A stretch of DNA of 31,220 nucleotides, taken from the NCBI GenBank assembly GCA_964619125.1, contig CAZUCA010000039.1, positions 1-31,220 of the forward strand, written 5' to 3'. The notes beneath the pieces are model-generated. The model was not told the origin of the DNA. It made no database searches and saw only the letters and a list, made by a program, of their open reading frames with translations. Each line of letters starts with the position of its first letter. The stretch's first letter is position 1. Shown one piece after another: positions 1-8,164 of this stretch. Made by a program: the position numbers and the translations under genes. Origin of the DNA: Owenweeksia sp964619125 (GTDB lineage Bacteria; Bacteroidota; Bacteroidia; Flavobacteriales; Schleiferiaceae).

Positions 1-821
1 TCAAAACCAAACTCGTTATTGGTACCATAGGTGATATCTGACAGGTAGGCCTGTCTTCTCTCGTCGGAGTTAGGACGGTAGTTATCGATGCAGGCCACTG
101 ACAAACCGTGGAACTGGAAGATCGGGGCCATCCATTCGGCATCACGACGGGCCAGGTAATCGTTTACAGTTACCAGGTGCACCCCGCGCCCGGAAAGGGC
201 ATTGAGATATACCGGCAAGGTGGCTACCAGAGTTTTACCTTCACCGGTCATCATTTCGGCAATGTTACCGCGGTGGAGTACTATACCACCCATCAGCTGC
301 ACGTCGTAGTGCACCATGTCCCAGGTGATTTTATTGCCGGCGGCGGTCCAGCTGTTGTGCCACACCGCCTTATCACCCTCAATATCGACCGCATCCGTCT
401 TGGCAGCCAGGCTGCGGTCAAATTCATTGGCGGTTACGCTAATATTTTCATTGCTGGCAAAACGGCGGGCGGTTTCCTTTACCACGGCAAAGGCTTCCGG
501 CAGAATTTCGTTAAGAGTCTCCTCGGTTTTCTCGAGCGCTTTAGCCTCAAGTTGATCCACTTCGTTATAGAGTGCTTCCTTGGTTTCTACATCTTCCTCC
601 TTTTCAATCTGCTCTTTCAGCTGGGCAACCTTATCCGTTTCTTCCTTGATTTTATCGGCAATACGGCCTTTAAACTCCTGGGTTTTAGCCCGTAATTCCT
701 CATCTGAAATATTCTGAAGAGCGTCGAAAGCGGCCTTGATCTGATCTACCAGGGGCTCCAGATCCTTAAGCACGCGATCTTGCTTGGATCCAAAAAGAGA
801 ATTCAAAAACTTATTGAGCAT
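1..821 (-). CDS. secA: Preprotein translocase ATPase SecA, N-terminal part (cut by window edge)
   Basis: SecA is the motor ATPase that pushes unfolded preproteins through the SecYEG channel in the inner membrane. The ATG is at 821 and about 273 residues are visible before the frame leaves the window. The N-terminus has the family opening (LEPLVDQIKA, then ISDEELRAKT) and a long charged helical insert at about residues 60-105 (KIKEETDKVAQLKEQIEKEE), which is typical of Bacteroidota SecA and absent from the E. coli protein. The Walker A motif MTGEGKT follows at about residues 187-193. HLVTVNDYLARRDAEWM and ITYGTNNEFGF, both highly conserved in SecA, close the visible part. A Bacteroidota-type promoter lies just upstream. 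Identification is certain; only completeness is unknown. Confidence 0.97.
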   Translation of the reverse strand, partial: MLNKFLNSLFGSKQDRVLKDLEPLVDQIKAAFDALQNISDEELRAKTQEFKGRIADKIKEETDKVAQLKEQIEKEEDVETKEALYNEVDQLEAKALEKTEETLNEILPEAFAVVKETARRFASNENISVTANEFDRSLAAKTDAVDIEGDKAVWHNSWTAAGNKITWDMVHYDVQLMGGIVLHRGNIAEMMTGEGKTLVATLPVYLNALSGRGVHLVTVNDYLARRDAEWMAPIFQFHGLSVACIDNYRPNSDERRQAYLSDITYGTNNEFGF

Positions 822-1135
822 AATTCTTTAGTCTGTATAGGGTTGGCAAATTTAGCCATTATTAACGGCCAAGCGAAGAACGAAAAACGTGCCCAGCCCC
901 GCAAGCCTGACGAATTGACAAGGCAGGTCCACCGCAAGGGAGGGGGAGCCGGCCGATAGTTGCCGCCCAAGCCGCAGTATACAAATCAATGACTTTAAAA
1001 TAAACCTTCAAAGTTACAGTTGGGGCAACATTTTCTGAAGCCTGTTTTTTCCGGATTAGCCGATCTTTAAATGGAATTTAGCCCCAGACCACCGGCTTTT
1101 ATATTTTTACCCCCAACCAACAGCATTTAATCAAC
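822..1135. other. 314-bp divergent spacer between secA and the bestrophin gene
   Basis: The spacer separates two genes that point away from each other. Apart from the predicted secA promoter near its left end I see no open frame with gene-like features, no strong hairpin and no repeat. The right half is rich in A and T, with TATATTTTT about 25 bases before the bestrophin ATG, and may hold that gene's promoter, but I cannot place it with confidence. Confidence 0.5.
847..877 (-). promoter_or_regulatory. Predicted secA promoter
   Basis: Read on the minus strand, 854-847 is TAAATTTG, a full match to the Bacteroidota -7 box TAnnTTTG. TTCG at 877-874 is a near match to the -33 TTTG box, with a 19-base spacer. 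The implied start of transcription is about 20 bases before the secA ATG. This is inference from consensus only. Confidence 0.5.
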
Positions 1136-2008
1136 ATGGTAATCTACAACCCCAAGGCCTGGTTTGGCCTGATTTTCAAATTCCACCAGGCCGATACTTT
1201 TCGCAAACTTTTCTGGGTGCTCATTGGGCTGGCGGTTTTTAGCGGCGCAGTGGCCTATGTTGAAATCGAGATCCGCGATCTTCAGTACAAGGGCACCCCC
1301 CTGGTACATTCACTGCTGGGGTTTATCATTTCACTATTATTGGTTTTCCGCACCAACACTGCCTACGATCGCTGGTGGGAGGGACGTAAACAATGGGGGG
1401 CTCTGGTAAATGTAAGCCGCAACTTTGCCTTAAAAATCAACGCTTTTATCCCGATTACTGAAGAAAAGCGCCGCCAGCGGATGCGAGAACAAACGGCGCT
1501 CTATGCCTCTGTTTTGCGCCATCACCTGCGCAATATGGACAATGCAGAACTACTGCAAACCCTGCCGGAAAACCTTCAGGGGGAATTGCCGGCCGATGGC
1601 CATATTCCCAATCACCTGGCTGCCCAGATGCAGGGCGGTTTGCTGGAAGCATATCAGAAGAAAGAGATCAGCGAGGCCGCTTACCTGGCTATGCTCACCG
1701 ATCTCAACGCCTTCTCAGATATTTGCGGGGCCTGCGAGCGGATCAAGAAAACCCCCATCCCCTATACCTACAACCTTTTCATCAAGAAATTTATTTTCGC
1801 CTATATTATCACCATGCCTTTTGCATTGGTAGGGACACTGGGCTATGGATGTATCGGGGTAACCGTCTTCACCTTTTATGCCTTGGCCAGCCTGGAGATG
1901 ATTGCCGAGGAAATTGAAGATCCCTTTGGTACTGACAGCAATGATCTGCCTACCGATGACCTGGCGCTGACCATTGAGCGCAACGTAAAAACGCTCATAA
2001 AGGCATAA
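1136..2008 (+). CDS. Bestrophin-family (UPF0187) ion channel
   Basis: The 290-residue protein matches bacterial bestrophin homologues, pentameric inner-membrane channels. Characterised bacterial members conduct cations, whereas animal ones carry chloride. Visible hallmarks are the opening VIYNPKAWFGLIF, a first hydrophobic segment at about residues 24-42, a second at about 57-75, and the family signature RTNTAYDRWWEGRKQWGALV right after the second helix. Two more hydrophobic stretches at about 215-250 include MPFALVGTLGYG. The acidic segment EEIEDPFGTDSNDLPTD near the C-terminus is also typical of the family. Length is normal. It stands alone, divergent from secA and convergent with the DUF2795 gene. 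Ion selectivity and role cannot be read from sequence. Confidence 0.9.
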   Translation: MVIYNPKAWFGLIFKFHQADTFRKLFWVLIGLAVFSGAVAYVEIEIRDLQYKGTPLVHSLLGFIISLLLVFRTNTAYDRWWEGRKQWGALVNVSRNFALKINAFIPITEEKRRQRMREQTALYASVLRHHLRNMDNAELLQTLPENLQGELPADGHIPNHLAAQMQGGLLEAYQKKEISEAAYLAMLTDLNAFSDICGACERIKKTPIPYTYNLFIKKFIFAYIITMPFALVGTLGYGCIGVTVFTFYALASLEMIAEEIEDPFGTDSNDLPTDDLALTIERNVKTLIKA

Positions 2009-2033
2009 AAAAACCTGCCTTTTGGGGGCAGGT
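2007..2033 (-). terminator. Intrinsic terminator for the DUF2795 gene
   Basis: The arms ACCTGCC (2013-2019) and GGCAGGT (2027-2033) enclose a 7-base loop. On the minus strand the hairpin is followed by a run of T (2012-2007), so it should end transcription from the gene at 2060-2284. The hairpin sits right after the bestrophin stop codon and may also slow plus-strand transcription, though the U-tract is on the minus side. Confidence 0.75.
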
Positions 2034-2059
2034 GCTAGAATATCGTGGTCGCTTAAGTG

Positions 2060-2284
2060 CTAGTACTCATCTTCATTCCAGAGGAAATCCTCCTCCGAAG
2101 GATAGTCTGGCCAGATATCCTGAATGGTTTCGTAGATTTCCTCCTCTTCTTCTTCCATTGCCTGGAGGTTTTCTACCACTTCCAGTGGCGCACCGGTACG
2201 GATCGAGTAGTCGATCAGTTCGTCTTTCGTGGCTGGCCAGGGAGCATCACTCAGGTAGCTTGCTAGTTCTAAGGTCCAGTACAT
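2060..2284 (-). CDS. Small acidic DUF2795 protein
   Basis: This 74-residue cytoplasmic protein has the DUF2795 fold in its N-terminal half: YWTLELASYLSDAPWPATKD, then ELIDYSIRTGAPLEVVENL. A very acidic tail follows (six consecutive glutamates, then DIWPDYPSEEDFLWNEDEY). Small DUF2795 proteins of this type recur across Bacteroidota and have no established function. The N-terminal part resembles the short helical domain of other DUF2795 proteins, while the acidic, tryptophan-containing tail suggests a protein-binding role, which is inference. It has its own predicted promoter and a terminator, so it appears monocistronic. Confidence 0.8.
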   Translation of the reverse strand: MYWTLELASYLSDAPWPATKDELIDYSIRTGAPLEVVENLQAMEEEEEEIYETIQDIWPDYPSEEDFLWNEDEY

Positions 2285-2307
2285 AAAATTCCTACTTTAA
2301 TTTTTTG

Positions 2308-2337
2308 CAAAAATAAATTTTCTCAACACTTTTCCAA
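2308..2337 (-). promoter_or_regulatory. Predicted promoter of the DUF2795 gene
   Basis: On the minus strand 2315-2308 reads TATTTTTG, a full match to the -7 consensus. TTG at 2337-2335 lies 19 bases upstream as a -33 box. The implied transcript starts about 15-20 bases before the ATG at 2284. Confidence 0.5.
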
Positions 2338-2366
2338 GGCTTTCTTCAAACTTGATCAACAGAGCC

Positions 2367-2912
2367 CTAGCTCCTTGTCTTCCAAGCTGTTTCCACCCCG
2401 CCGTGTTGATGGGTCAGGTATCGTGCCAGCATAAAGAGATAATCGCTCAGGCGGTTCAGGTACCTGATAATTTTCTCATCCACTGCTTCATCCCGGGCCA
2501 GGGCCACTACCCGGCGCTCAGCCCGTCGGCAAACGGTGCGGGCCACATGGGCGTGAGAAGCGGCCAGGTCTCCCCCGGGCAAAATAAAATTTTTCAAAGC
2601 CGGTAGCTGTTCTTCCATCCGGTCCATTTCCTCCTCCAGCTGGGCGATGTCAGTATCTCTAAGTTCAGGCAGCTGCATTTTGTTGTCACCGGCCGAAGCC
2701 AGTTCAGATCCTATCGTGAAAAGGGTATTCTGAACAGCAGTGAGAAAGTCATCACACTCTTTTTCTGTGGCGGCATCGCGTACCACACCAATTATCGAGT
2801 TCAGTTCATCTACCGTACCATAGGCTTCTATGCGCTGATCGGTTTTACTAACCCTCTTGCCACCGATTAAAGAAGTTTCACCACTATCGCCCTTGCGGGT
2901 ATATATTTTCAT
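2367..2912 (-). CDS. Cob(I)yrinic acid a,c-diamide adenosyltransferase (PduO type)
   Basis: The enzyme transfers the 5'-deoxyadenosyl group of ATP to cob(I)alamin, making the adenosylcobalamin used for example by methylmalonyl-CoA mutase. The 181 residues show the PduO-type N-terminus KIYTRKGDSGETSLIGG, which forms the ATP site, then RIEAYGTVDELNS. Near the C-terminus are the conserved helix motif HVARTVCRRAERR and the YLNRLSDYLFMLAR signature with its N-R-L-S-D residues. Length is normal for the family. It is transcribed alone on the minus strand, divergent from the antiporter. The acyl-CoA carboxylase beta subunit at 28910-30451 could belong to the same propionate/methylmalonyl-CoA chemistry, but the two are far apart and the link is only suggestive. 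Confidence 0.93.
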   Translation of the reverse strand: MKIYTRKGDSGETSLIGGKRVSKTDQRIEAYGTVDELNSIIGVVRDAATEKECDDFLTAVQNTLFTIGSELASAGDNKMQLPELRDTDIAQLEEEMDRMEEQLPALKNFILPGGDLAASHAHVARTVCRRAERRVVALARDEAVDEKIIRYLNRLSDYLFMLARYLTHQHGGVETAWKTRS

Positions 2913-3032
2913 ACTTTTTGGCTGTTGCTTATTTAGTATAGCAATTTTTTTTCACTTATCCCTTTCGGAAAAAATTTAAGCCTCAAAAGTAAGCTTCAGC
3001 ACTGATTTTTCATTGGCATGAACCTTCAGCAG

Positions 3033-3066
3033 TTGCAATACATTCATTCTTTTTCAGATATTTTAG
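3033..3066 (+). promoter_or_regulatory. Possible antiporter promoter
   Basis: TATTTTAG at 3059-3066 resembles the -7 box TAnnTTTG, and TTG at 3033-3035 lies 23 bases upstream. The same -7 form occurs before the T9SS gene at 5992-5999. The spacing is at the long end, so confidence is low. Confidence 0.35.
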
Positions 3067-3088
3067 CCAAATACAAGTACCGCTCTGC

Positions 3089-4912
3089 ATGGATGGAATG
3101 ATCGAATTAGCCGGGATACTGATTCTAAGTGTATTAGCCCAGTGGCTGGCCTGGAAAATAAAAGTGCCTGCAATTTTACCCCTCATCGTTGTAGGTCTGG
3201 CCCTGGGGCCTTTGTCTACCTTTTTCACCCCTTATGGCGATAAACTTCTCGATGGCGACGAAATTTTCAGCGGTGACCTCCTTTTTGCCTTCGTGTCTAT
3301 TTCGGTGGGTGTTATTCTTTTTGAAGGCGGCCTCACCCTTAAATTAAAGGAAATAAGACACCAGGCGGGGGTGGTGCGAAACCTGCTGATATTCGGACCG
3401 ATCATTACCCTTATTGGCGGCGGCTTTGCAGCCCACTACCTGCTGGGGCTCGAGTATCGCCTGGCCTTTCTCTTCGGCGCCCTCATAATTGTATCAGGTC
3501 CTACGGTGGTAACGCCCATTCTTCGCAATGTGAGGCCTAACGAGCAAATCAACAACGTGTTGAAATGGGAGGGCATCCTTATTGACCCCCTGGGAGCCCT
3601 GATAGCGGTATTGGTGTACGAATTTATCCAGGTAGCTCACCTCGAGCATGAAGACACGCTGGAGGTTTTCAAGGAGTTCTTTATTACCATCTCAGCTGGT
3701 GTATTTGTGGGGGCGATTGCTGCTATTTTCCTGCGCTGGATCCTGCAGAAGAACCGTATCCCCGGTTATCTTCACAATGTAGTAGCGTTGGGGCTGGTAA
3801 TTTTTGCCTTCACCTTTGCGGAGCTTATCTCACATGAAGCCGGCCTGATGAGCACAACCTTTATGGGCATTATCCTGGCCAACGTACGGGTAAAGGAATT
3901 GAAAAAAATTCTGAGCTTTAAGGAAGACGTCAGCATCATCCTTATCTCGGTGCTCTTCATAATGCTCAGCAGCCGTATCGATGTAGCACAAATCACCAAG
4001 TTGGGCTGGGACAGTGTTATACTCTTTGCAGTGGTGGTATTGGTGTTAAGACCGATTATCGTGTGGATTAGCACCCTGGGTTCACGCTTTTCGTGGCGTG
4101 AGGTGGCCTTTATGTCGTGGGTGGGGCCCAAGGGAATTGTTGCAGCAGCGGTGGCCTCACTTTTTGCCCTGCAACTTACCCAACAGAGCTCTGCGGTCAA
4201 CTCTGAACAAGCCGAGCTCATTCTGCCCCTCACCTTTATGATAATTGTAGGCACAGTGGTGTTGCAGGGTTCTACGGCCAAACCCATCGCCCGCCTTTTG
4301 AAGGTGGAGCGCGATGACCCCACCGGCTACCTCATAGTGGGAGCCAATGAAAATTCACGATTCATCGGGGGCTTTCTGCGCGAACAGGGAGTGGAGGTGT
4401 TGCTGGCCGACACTTCCAAAACTAATATCAGGGAGGCCACCCGGCAGGGTTTCCAGGTATATGAAGGCTCAGTGCTGGGCGACAATGTATTTGATGAACT
4501 TGACCTCACCCGCATGGGACACCTGATGGCGATGACCTCGAGTAGTGAGGTAAACAACCTGGCGGTAAACTACTTTGAGCGCGAGTTCGGGGAAAAGAAA
4601 ACCTATCGCCTCAGCAGCCGCAAAGAACAGGAGATGAAGGATGTGGAATTGCCTGACACGGTGCTGTTTAACGGAGAGGTGGACTACCTCTATCTGGCCC
4701 AGGCCATTCGCAAGCAGAAAAACGTAATTATCAAACCCTGCTCAGGTCCCGAGGAACTGGAGGAAATCATAAAACACCACCGGGGCAATATTATACCGCT
4801 CTTTAAACTAACCGACGATGATGAGGATCTCCCCCAGGTGATCACCCGCGAAATGCCCACTTTTTCAAAAGGCGATAAACTGGCCTTTATTCCCGGGGGG
4901 GCTCATTCCTGA
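3089..4912 (+). CDS. CPA1-type cation/proton antiporter with TrkA-N-like C-terminal domain
   Basis: The protein exchanges Na+ or K+ for H+ across the inner membrane. Residues 1-400 form about a dozen hydrophobic helices of the Na+/H+ exchanger fold. They contain FEGGLTLKLKEIR (about 79-91) and EGILIDPLGALIAVL (about 157-171), where the Asp of the IDP segment is the expected ion-binding residue, and later the conserved WVGPKGIVAAAVASL. From about residue 412 a Rossmann-like regulatory domain follows (GYLIVGANENSRFIGGFL, then DTSKTN and a conserved SSSEVNNLA), resembling TrkA-N and suggesting control by a nucleotide. At 607 residues the protein is normal for NhaP/KefB-like proteins with this extra domain. 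ATG at 3089 and 3098 are both possible starts. The 3' end overlaps the convergent exonuclease gene by 10 bases. Confidence 0.9.
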   Translation: MDGMIELAGILILSVLAQWLAWKIKVPAILPLIVVGLALGPLSTFFTPYGDKLLDGDEIFSGDLLFAFVSISVGVILFEGGLTLKLKEIRHQAGVVRNLLIFGPIITLIGGGFAAHYLLGLEYRLAFLFGALIIVSGPTVVTPILRNVRPNEQINNVLKWEGILIDPLGALIAVLVYEFIQVAHLEHEDTLEVFKEFFITISAGVFVGAIAAIFLRWILQKNRIPGYLHNVVALGLVIFAFTFAELISHEAGLMSTTFMGIILANVRVKELKKILSFKEDVSIILISVLFIMLSSRIDVAQITKLGWDSVILFAVVVLVLRPIIVWISTLGSRFSWREVAFMSWVGPKGIVAAAVASLFALQLTQQSSAVNSEQAELILPLTFMIIVGTVVLQGSTAKPIARLLKVERDDPTGYLIVGANENSRFIGGFLREQGVEVLLADTSKTNIREATRQGFQVYEGSVLGDNVFDELDLTRMGHLMAMTSSSEVNNLAVNYFEREFGEKKTYRLSSRKEQEMKDVELPDTVLFNGEVDYLYLAQAIRKQKNVIIKPCSGPEELEEIIKHHRGNIIPLFKLTDDDEDLPQVITREMPTFSKGDKLAFIPGGAHS

Positions 4913-5913
4913 TCAGCACTGTCAGGGCTATCGCCTTCATAAAGGGTTTTTACCGCCTGGGCGTTAAGACCACACTCCTCACGCAACCAGCGTGCGTAAA
5001 TCTCCTGGTAGCCATGCGTTACATAAATATTTTCGGCACCACAATCTCTTACCGCCTGATTAAGGCCCTGCCAGTCGGCGTGGTCAGAGAGCACAAAACC
5101 ACGGTCGGCCGCCCGGCGCCGGCGCGCACCACGGAGCGCCATCCAGCCACTGCAAAAACCACTGCTGTGGCGCCCCAACTTACGGGCCCAGGGCGTAGCC
5201 ATGGCGGCGGGAGGACAGACCACCATGGCTCCCGCCAGCTCTTTTTTGCTGGTTTGCGGAGTTACCCTCACGGTTTGGGGTAGGGCCAGGTTCTGCGCGC
5301 GCAACAGCTCGTTCACATTTTCCACCGCCCCATGGGTAAAGACCGGCCCCAGGGAGCTATCCAAACCATTAATCAGGCGCTGCGCCTTACCCAATGAGTA
5401 GGCCCCCAGCAGGCTCAGCTTTCCTTCCTGCTGGTTTTGCTGCCACCAGTCATTAATCTCATCAAAAATCAGCCGCTGTGGCTTCCAACTGTATACCGGC
5501 AGGCCAAAAGTGGACTCGGTAACGAAATGGTGGCAGGGCACCGGCTGAAAGGGGTCTGAAATACCATCCTCGCCAAGTTTGTAGTCGCCGCTTACCACCC
5601 ATATTTCTCCTTTGTACTCTGCTCTTATCTGGGCTGAGCCGGGAATATGACCGGCAGGGTGAAAGGAAAATGAAACGCCGTTGATTTTGATCATTTCACC
5701 ATAGGCCACTCCCTGCACCTCAATGTCCTCAGCAAGGCGATAGCGCATAATGGCCACCGAATCGAATTGGGCGAGGTAACTTTTGCTACCGGGGCGGGCA
5801 TGATCAGCGTGGGCATGGGTGATGAGCGCTTTTTTTACCGGCCGCCAGGGGTCGATATACACATCTGCCTGCTTACAGTAAATACCCTTGTCGTTGAAAC
5901 TCAATAGCGCCAT
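4903..5913 (-). CDS. Ligase-associated DNA damage response exonuclease (metallo-beta-lactamase/beta-CASP-like)
   Basis: The 336-residue protein belongs to the metallo-beta-lactamase nuclease family named for its usual company of an ATP-dependent DNA ligase and a DEXH helicase. The metal-binding motif THAHADHARPG gives H33, H35, D37 and H38. H85 and H89 lie in FHPAGHIPGSAQ, D110 in SGDYK, H278 in LSDHADW, and H300 in VTHGYQE. FVTESTFGLPVY is also characteristic. All metal ligands expected of an active nuclease are present. The partner ligase and helicase are not next to it: the neighbours are an antiporter, whose end it overlaps by 10 bases tail to tail, and a T9SS protein. It may work on DNA ends during repair; the exact activity is inferred from the family. 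Confidence 0.9.
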   Translation of the reverse strand: MALLSFNDKGIYCKQADVYIDPWRPVKKALITHAHADHARPGSKSYLAQFDSVAIMRYRLAEDIEVQGVAYGEMIKINGVSFSFHPAGHIPGSAQIRAEYKGEIWVVSGDYKLGEDGISDPFQPVPCHHFVTESTFGLPVYSWKPQRLIFDEINDWWQQNQQEGKLSLLGAYSLGKAQRLINGLDSSLGPVFTHGAVENVNELLRAQNLALPQTVRVTPQTSKKELAGAMVVCPPAAMATPWARKLGRHSSGFCSGWMALRGARRRRAADRGFVLSDHADWQGLNQAVRDCGAENIYVTHGYQEIYARWLREECGLNAQAVKTLYEGDSPDSADQE

Positions 5914-5967
5914 GACTTAATCTGACGAATTTCTAATGTTAAAGGTTTACACTCTCAGCCCATCTGA

Positions 5968-5999
5968 TTGGGGCTTCATTGCTATTTGAAGTATTTTAG
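5968..5999 (+). promoter_or_regulatory. Predicted promoter of the T9SS-secreted protein
   Basis: TTG at 5968-5970 and TATTTTAG at 5992-5999 are separated by 21 bases, matching the Bacteroidota -33/-7 layout. The TTG is also where the longest open frame begins, so that upstream start is probably an artefact and the ATG at 6025 is the real one. Confidence 0.45.
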
Positions 6000-6024
6000 C
6001 CTTTTAGTAAATGTGATCCTCACT

Positions 6025-8148
6025 ATGGCCAGGTATTTAACTTCTATATTTTTAAGTCTTTTCTCCCTTGCTCTCTGTGCGCAAACTGATTACTCCACCC
6101 GCCGGCTAAGCATTAAAAAAAGCCACGATTTTATGCCCCGTGCAGTGGAGGCCTCCTTTAATGCGGACCTGATTCACCTGGAAGCGCCAAGCCCTGATGG
6201 CGATAGCTACAAATCTTTTCTGATGCGTCAGAAGATTGAAAGCGACAAACAGTTTCCCCGCCAAAAAGCCCCGGCAGCAATTGAGAAGAAAAAAAGCAGT
6301 GCCCCTCAGCCTAAAGTTGGCTATGGCCTTCCTATTACCGAAGACCGCTTTAATGGCCTTTTTATTCAGAATTATTTTGGCGGCATCCCCAATGACAATA
6401 CCCTGGCCGTAAGTAATGATGGCGTGGTAATGGCCGCTATTAACTCAGCCGTCTTTGCCTACGATGCCGATAACGACTCCATCCTCTTTCCCCAGCACAT
6501 CATCAGCCTCGCCCAGGTGGCCCCTGACATCAACGGGCGTTTTTACGACCCCAAGCTCATCTACGACGAGCATGCCGATCGCTTTATCCTGGTTTTCCTC
6601 AAAGACAATGTGCCCTCCACCAGCCACATCATCGTATGCTTCAGCAGTAGTAAGGACCCCCTCGACCCCTGGCATTGCTACGAAATTCCCGGTAACCCGC
6701 TCGACAACAACCGCTGGACCGATTTCCCCGCCATCAATATCACCGAAGATGAACTCTTTATAACCGGCAACCTCATTATTCCCAACGTAAGCTGGCAGGT
6801 GGGCTTTGATGGTTCGGTGATCTGGCAAATTGATAAAGAGGCCGGCTACAACAATCTCGACAGCCTGCCCAACCGCCTTTACCACGACATCCGCTACAAC
6901 GGTCGCTACACCCGCAACCTACACCCGGTGCGGGGCACCCAGGCTTTTACCCGGGAGCAGTACTTTTTGAGCAACCGCAACTTCGACATCCAGAACGACA
7001 GCATTTTTGTGCTCAACATCAACGGCAGTATGGATGACCCCAACACCCGCCTGGAGGTAACGGTGGGGCAAAGCGACCTGCCCTATGGGGTGCCGCCCAA
7101 TGGCTTGCAGGCCGACACCGACACCAGCGACCCTACCAAAGGCCTGCAAACCAATGATGCCCGGGTGCTCGGTGCCATTACCAACGGCGATTGGATTCAG
7201 TACGTGAGCACCACCAAAGACTTCAGCAGCGGACGCGCAGCCGTGTACCATGGCAACATCGAAAACCCGCTTAGCAGTGAGATGAGCATAACAGGCAATA
7301 TTTTGCGCCAGCCCGGCCTTGACCTGGGCTATCCCAACCTGGCCTTTACCGGGAATGAGGACTGCGATCGCGAAGTAATAATCGGGGTCAATTATACCTC
7401 CCTCACCGACTTCCCCGGGGTAGGCACTTTTTACTGCGGTAACGATGGCAGCTATTCCGACTTTTTACGACTGAAAGAAGGTGAAGATTACGTAAACCGC
7501 CACAGCGACAGTTATGAGCGTTGGGGCGATTACTTTGGCATTCAGCCACGATTCAACCATCCCGGTGAGGTGTGGACCGCCGGCTTTTGGGGCCTGGAGG
7601 GTCATCGCAATGGCACCTGGATTAACCAGCTGAGCTCACCTGACAGTAGCAGCCTGATAGTGCAGGCTGCTGAAATTGGCGAAAGTGTCTTCTGCAACGG
7701 CGAGCTGCGCTTCCTGCCCAGCGGGGGCACGCCCCCATTTAAGTTTGTGCTCGACGGCGTGGCTAGTGAAGGCGAAATTGGTATTGTTAGTAACCTCTGC
7801 GATGGTGACACCGTAAGTTACCTCGTTACCGATGCCCGGGGCTGTACTAAGAGCGGTAGCTGGGTGCTGGAGCAAAAAGTAAGTACTACCGCCAGCGGCG
7901 TTTACCCCAATCCGGCGGAGCACCATTTTGTAAGCCAGTTTACCCTCAAGAGTGATCAATTGATAGACGCCTACCTCTTTGACCTCCAGGGCCGGCTCAT
8001 GCACCAGATTTTGAGGCGTAAGGCCAAGGCCGGGCTCAATGAACTGCACTTTGACCTCGCGCCCCTGCGCAATGGAGTGTATGTTCTGAAAGTGATGCAC
8101 GGTGAAGAGGAAATTCTGACCAAGGAAGTGGTGAAATCAAACCTCTAA
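6025..8148 (+). CDS. Large secreted protein with type IX (Por) C-terminal sorting domain
   Basis: With the ATG at 6025 the protein has 707 residues and a clean signal peptide (ARYLTSIFLSLFSLALCAQ). The start is preferred because a promoter-like pair sits between it and the longer in-frame TTG at 5968. The C-terminus from V626 (VYPNPAEHHF, then DLQGRLM, then NGVYVLKV) is a type A T9SS sorting domain, so the protein should cross the outer membrane by the Por system and end on the surface or in the medium. The central 450 residues are rich in Asn, Asp, Gly and Trp with repeated strand-like segments (for example DNTLAVSNDGVVMAAIN), consistent with a beta-propeller-like fold. A SprB-like beta domain (FCNGELRFLPSGGTPPFKFV, then DARGC) precedes the sorting domain. 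I cannot name an activity. Two genes follow closely on the same strand. Confidence 0.88.
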   Translation: MARYLTSIFLSLFSLALCAQTDYSTRRLSIKKSHDFMPRAVEASFNADLIHLEAPSPDGDSYKSFLMRQKIESDKQFPRQKAPAAIEKKKSSAPQPKVGYGLPITEDRFNGLFIQNYFGGIPNDNTLAVSNDGVVMAAINSAVFAYDADNDSILFPQHIISLAQVAPDINGRFYDPKLIYDEHADRFILVFLKDNVPSTSHIIVCFSSSKDPLDPWHCYEIPGNPLDNNRWTDFPAINITEDELFITGNLIIPNVSWQVGFDGSVIWQIDKEAGYNNLDSLPNRLYHDIRYNGRYTRNLHPVRGTQAFTREQYFLSNRNFDIQNDSIFVLNINGSMDDPNTRLEVTVGQSDLPYGVPPNGLQADTDTSDPTKGLQTNDARVLGAITNGDWIQYVSTTKDFSSGRAAVYHGNIENPLSSEMSITGNILRQPGLDLGYPNLAFTGNEDCDREVIIGVNYTSLTDFPGVGTFYCGNDGSYSDFLRLKEGEDYVNRHSDSYERWGDYFGIQPRFNHPGEVWTAGFWGLEGHRNGTWINQLSSPDSSSLIVQAAEIGESVFCNGELRFLPSGGTPPFKFVLDGVASEGEIGIVSNLCDGDTVSYLVTDARGCTKSGSWVLEQKVSTTASGVYPNPAEHHFVSQFTLKSDQLIDAYLFDLQGRLMHQILRRKAKAGLNELHFDLAPLRNGVYVLKVMHGEEEILTKEVVKSNL

Positions 8149-8164
8149 GCGGAGCCTGCGCTCT

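Noticed and set aside
108..695. 195-codon plus-strand frame at the left edge
   Set aside because: It is antisense to secA, whose motifs are clear on the other strand.
4903..5913. Beta-lactamase
   Set aside because: The metallo-beta-lactamase fold is shared, but the motifs and length are those of the nuclease branch and there is no signal peptide.
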